64,000 nucleotides of DNA from Nematostella vectensis. Taxonomy: Eukaryota; Cnidaria; Anthozoa; Actiniaria; Edwardsiidae. Shown here piece after piece: positions 59,937 to 64,000 of the stretch. Location: contig NC_064046.1 in the NCBI RefSeq assembly GCF_932526225.1, forward strand, positions 8,705,719 to 8,769,718, given 5' to 3'. The translations under genes were made by a program, and so were the position numbers. The stretch's first letter is position 1. Each line of letters begins with the position of its first letter. The notes under the pieces are model-generated. The model did no database searches and was not told the origin of the DNA. It saw nothing but the letters and a program-made list of their open reading frames with translations.

Positions 59937-62900
59937 TCAAAGCACTATCACACCGTCGTCATCGTCGGGTTCAACTCTGACACGCTTCGTCTGCTCGGGA
60001 GCTATTCGGGAGTTCTCGTCGAGTTTTCGTTTTCGTGAGGGCGTAGCATTTTCCACGACCATGAGCTCGTCCTGACTGGCGGTGTCGCCATTGCTAGGGA
60101 GTCCGGGTTCGTTTGAAGGTTCAACAGGGGCAGGACCGGGAGAGCCTGGTTCGGGAATGTCTCCCTCGACTTCGAACTCTTGATCGGTTTCTAGATCTGT
60201 CCTGTGAAACAAAAAGAGGAGTTTCAAAGTTTATTAAGGGTTTCCAGAGCTAGAAATAAAGTAACAAAGAGGAAGAAAAGGAACATTTTATCTCCCGCAT
60301 AGACAAAGAGAAAATGTTGGCCGTTGATTGCCACGGAACACAGTTTAGATCAGATGTGTCTTGTTGTGCTTGTGTGTGGAGGAAGGGAACAACTGAACAA
60401 CTAACAACTGAAGAAAAACCCTCGAAAAATGGGGTCAGCCAACGGACTGCGTGTCCAGGCCCGTAGCCAGGATTTTGAGCCGGGTGGTTCATTTTTCATT
60501 TAAGCTGTCTAAATTTCCGGTATACCCCTCTCCTCGCCTGATTACATTAGGTAACCAATCGTGTATTTAAAATGTTATTTATAGGGTGCATTTTAACATA
60601 TAACCCCCTGGCTACGGGCCTGGTATCAGCGTTGCCAGTTGTCCCCCGTCTCCACCCAGGCTCCGCATACTGCACCATACAGGATCACCTCCATCCTTCC
60701 CCCTCTCCACCGAGGATCACCTCCATCCTTCCCCCTCTTCACCGAGGATCACCTCCATCCTTCCCCCTCTTCACCGAGGATCACCTCCATCCTTCCCCCT
60801 CTTCACCGAAGATCACCTCCATCCTTCCCCCTCTTCACCGAAGATCACCTCCATCCTTCCCCCTCTCCACCGAGGATCACCTCCATCCTTCCCCCTCTCC
60901 ACCGAGGATCACCTCGATCCTTCCCCCTCTTCACCGAGGATCACCTCCATCCTTACCCCTCTCCACCGAGGATCACCTCCATCCTTTCCCCTCTCCACCG
61001 AGGCTCACCTCCATCCTTCCCCCTCTCCACCGAGGATCACCTTCATCCTTCCCCCTCTTCACCGAGGATCACCTCCATCCTTCCCCCTCTTCACGAGGAT
61101 CACCTCCATCCTTTCCCCCTCTCCACCGAGGATCACCTCCATCCTTACCCCTCTCCACCGAGGATCACCTCCATCCTCCCCCTCTTCACCGAGGATCACC
61201 TCCATCCTTACCCCTCTCCACCGAGGATCACCTCCATCCTTCCCCCTCTTCACCGAGGATCACCTCCATCCTTACCCCTCTTCACCGAGGATCACCTCCA
61301 TCCTTCCCCCTCTTCACCAAGGATCACCTCCATCCTCCCCCCTCTTCACCGAGGATCACCTCCATCCTTACCCCTCTCCACCGAGGATCACCTCCATCCT
61401 TCCCCCTCTTCACCGAGGATCACCTCCATCCTTCCCCCTCTTCACTGAGGATCACCTCCATCCTTCCCCCTCTCCACCGAGGATCACCCCCATCCTTACC
61501 CCTCTTCACCGAGGCTCACTTCCATCCTTCCCCCTTTTTACCGAGGCTCACCTCCATCCTTCCCCCTCCACACCGAGGATCACCTCCATCCTTCCCCCTT
61601 TTCACCGAGGCTCACCTCCATCCTTCCCCCTCTCCACCGAGGATCACCTCAATCCTTCCCCCTCTCCACCGAGGATCACCTTCATCCTTACCCCTCTCCA
61701 CCGAGGATCACCTCCATCCTTACCCCTCTCCACCGAGGATTACCTCCATCCTTCCCCCTCTTCACCGAGGATCATCCTTCCCCCTCTCCACCGAGGATCA
61801 CCTCCATCCTTCCCCCTCTCCACCGAGGCTCACCTCCATCCCTCCCCCTCTCCACCGAGGATCACCTCCATCCTTCCTCCTCTCCACCGAGGATCACCTC
61901 CATTCTTCCCCCTTTTTACCGAGGCTCACCTCCATCCTTCCCCCTCCCCACCGAAGATCACCTCCATCCTTCCCCCTCTCCACCGAGGATCACCTCCATC
62001 CCTCCCCCTCCACTGAGGATCACCTCCATCCTTCCCCCTCTCCACCGAGGATCACCTCCATCCTTACCCCTCTCCACCGAGGATCACCTCCATCCTCCCC
62101 CCTCTCCACCGAGGATCACCTCCATCCTTCCCCCTCTCCACCGAGGATCACCTCCATCCTTCCCTCTTTCCACCGAGGCTCACCTCCATCCCTCCCCCTC
62201 TCCACCGAGGATCACCTCCATCCTTCCTCATCTCCACCGAGGATCACCTCCATTCTTCCCCCTCTCCACTGAGGATCACTTCCATCCTTCCCTCTTTCCA
62301 CCGAGGCTCACCTCCATCCCTCCCCCTCTCCACCGAGGATCACCTCCATCCTTCCTCATCTCCACCGAGGATCACCTCCATTCTTCCCCCTCTCCACTGA
62401 GGATCACTTCCCTCCTTCCTCCCTTTCCACCCAGGATCACTTCCCTCCCTCCCTCCTTCCGCACCCCCCCCAACCCAGTATCACTTCCCTCCTTCCTCCC
62501 TTTCCACCCAGGCTTCCAATTCTGCACCACCCAGGCTTTCCAGACTCAAATACAGAGAAATGGTTGACAAGGTTGATAACACATCTCTCCTAACACTTCA
62601 ATGGAAAAAAAACTGTAAAAAGTACCTGTGCTTTATGTTGATGACCAGTTCGTAGTTTTGTAAGAAATCATCTGCTTTCAGTCGACTTCCATTGATGATG
62701 TTGAACTCAGCCAGTGCCTTTGGCAAGTTATCTGAGAGGAAAATTCAAAGATCTATGAATCGAATCAGAGTAAGGATGCTAGTACACTCACCAAAACCTT
62801 TTACTTAAATAGACAAATAAGCTATGAATAATAGCATATAGAGAAGTCGAAACATGTGACAGCATGGCAGGCCATCACTGAACATCATATTTGGCTGTCA

Positions 62901-63716
62901 AATACACTAATTATTTCTGGGAACTAAAGGCAGGGGCGTAGCCAGGGGGATGGCCTAGGGGGCCCGCCCCCCCCTTTTAGCAGCCAAAAATACAGTAATT
63001 GTATGAGACATTATCTCAAATACAGGAGAAAATGCCATGAAAATCCCCTTTTGGGCCCCCTCCCGTTAAAAATCCTGGCTACGCCGCTGAAAAGAACTTT
63101 GAAATGAAGAGTGTTAGTCTCTTTCCAGGCATATACATAGCAAGTGTACAGTGTACAGTGCTATTAGTGGGTAATTTTCTTTTGAGAGATAATCAAATAT
63201 TATACACACCGCGCTATGGGAAAATTAATGTGTGGAAAATAACCATAATCACATGGCGCCCAATGGAACATGAGTGACTCGGAGCCGGTTGAGCAGGGAG
63301 GGGCAAGGGTAAGGAGTTGGAGCCCCACCCTACTCATTTGTAGATATTTGAAATTACGTAACAATTAGGTATGGGTAGGTAACCATTGAATAGATTTAAA
63401 TGATTATTCAAATAGTTAAGAAAACGCTTGAGTTATGAGTTTTGTACGTAGAAAAAGTTTGGATCTAGATAGGTCTAGTGACCTATGTTCTGAAACATTG
63501 GAAAAGCTAAGAATATAAGGAAATTTATTGCCATTTTTTAAAAATTCCGAGCTTACTTAGTTACTGTTACTTAGTTACAGGGAGGGCCCTGTATTTGTCT
63601 CTCGACACACCCCTATATAAGAAGTAACAGGCTCAGTGATTCTATTAAAAACTGTCTGACTTTTATAAAATCTTTACCTTCGGTTTCACCTTGTTCACTT
63701 GATATGATGATAGTGC
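59937..63716 (-). CDS. UBA2: SUMO-activating enzyme subunit 2 (UBA2/SAE2), C-terminal three exons
   Basis: UBA2 with SAE1 adenylates SUMO and passes it to its own catalytic cysteine, then to UBC9. Exons seen: 63716-63678, 62731-62626, 60201-59937. The first two encode the ubiquitin-fold end: GTIIISSEQGETE, NLPKALAEFNI and NGSRLKADDFLQNYELVINI, which match the human protein closely. The last exon encodes QEFEVEGDIPE, an acidic Pro/Ser linker, and the basic nuclear-localisation segment SRKRKLDENSR, then a short acidic tail (EPDDDDGVIVL) before TGA. Phases join exactly. Adenylation and catalytic-cysteine domains lie beyond the right edge. The intron between the last two exons holds a 1.8-kb minisatellite and an inverted-repeat element. 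Confidence 0.95.
60455..60623. mobile_element. Short inverted-repeat element, CCAGGCCCGTAGCCAGG family
   Basis: CCAGGCCCGTAGCCAGGATT at the left and CCCCTGGCTACGGGCCTGG at the right pair over about 18 bases. UBA2 intron. Confidence 0.8.
60680..62450. repeat. 32-bp pyrimidine-rich minisatellite, about 55 units
   Basis: Units GGATCACCTCCATCCTTCCC plus CCTCTCCACCGA, with T/C and A/C variants, decaying into looser CTTCCCTCC copies to about 62520. Strongly strand-asymmetric: C/T-rich on plus, so the UBA2 transcript carries A/G-rich sequence. The 566-codon Pro/Ser-rich frame is a repeat shadow. Confidence 0.96.
62931..63089. mobile_element. Short inverted-repeat element, CAGGGGCGTAGCCAGG family
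   Basis: CAGGGGCGTAGCCAGGGGGA at the left and ATCCTGGCTACGCCGCTG at the right are inverted copies. UBA2 intron, immediately upstream of exon 62731-62626. Confidence 0.82.
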
Positions 63717-64000
63717 CTGAAAGTGTCAATCATTTTGATGCATCATCATAAAAAAAACTATATAACATTATTATATACATAATAATGTCCACACACAAAT
63801 TTTGGAGCCGAAAAAAACTCTAAAGAACCCTTCTCAGCCAAACCTTTGTTATTGCTTTAAACCAATACTGGAATATACATGAAAATACAAGTATCAACTA
63901 AATCCATCCCTTAAAACTTAAACGAATTATGTAGCATAATGGTGGCTGGGCTAGATTTCCAGCCATCACTCACTGCAAGTTCACAGAAACAAGCTGGAAA

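Noticed and set aside
60572-62272. 566-codon Pro/Ser/His-rich frame
   Set aside because: Generated by the 32-bp repeat. It lies in a UBA2 intron on the opposite strand and has no non-repetitive domain.

Overview
The window looks like nuclear DNA of an early-branching animal. It has intron-rich conserved animal genes separated by short intergenic gaps, many minisatellites and microsatellites, a decayed piggyBac element, a LINE fragment and many short inverted-repeat elements. A cnidarian such as a sea anemone fits best. That is inference from gene structure and repeat style, not from a database match.

Layout. (1) 237-10622, minus strand: a nine-exon gene for a 510-residue protein with a helical, BAR-like N-terminus. 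I could not name its family. (2) 10973-12544, plus: TRIP4/ASC-1 in a single exon, head-to-head with gene 1. (3) 12990-34026, minus: COG4, the Golgi tethering subunit, spread over about 30 exons that I traced with consistent reading phase. (4) 34555-45945, plus: an eight-exon AMP-forming acyl/coumarate-CoA ligase (luciferase-like), head-to-head with COG4. (5) 47823-53135, minus: TRPC4AP in 18 exons, 754 codons. (6) 53303-53644, plus: a small unrecognised ORF divergent from TRPC4AP. (7) 59937-63716, minus: the last three exons of UBA2 (SUMO E1 subunit), whose 5' part lies beyond the right edge. The genes do not form a pathway; they are housekeeping neighbours, several sharing short divergent intergenic regions.

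Repeats fill the introns. A piggyBac element (4611-6959) is inserted at a TTAA inside an older TTAA-flanked MITE, and a clean copy of that MITE lies at 14429-14692. The most unusual signal is in the minisatellites. The 60-bp array (752-1910) and the 51-bp array (30165-32155) are each tandem copies of the 3' end of a coding exon plus its 5' splice site. The transcripts therefore carry about 19 and about 40 near-identical donor sites, and in the first case use of any but the first brings in a stop codon at once. Several other arrays lie within tens of bases of acceptor sites. Other notable structures are an 882-bp foldback element with 111-bp arms around a 15-bp minisatellite, a 42-bp array with a 210-bp higher-order period, a block-structured GATA/GGTA/GATC array beside the LINE tail, and a 56-base G run. 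No tRNA, rRNA or CRISPR array was seen.
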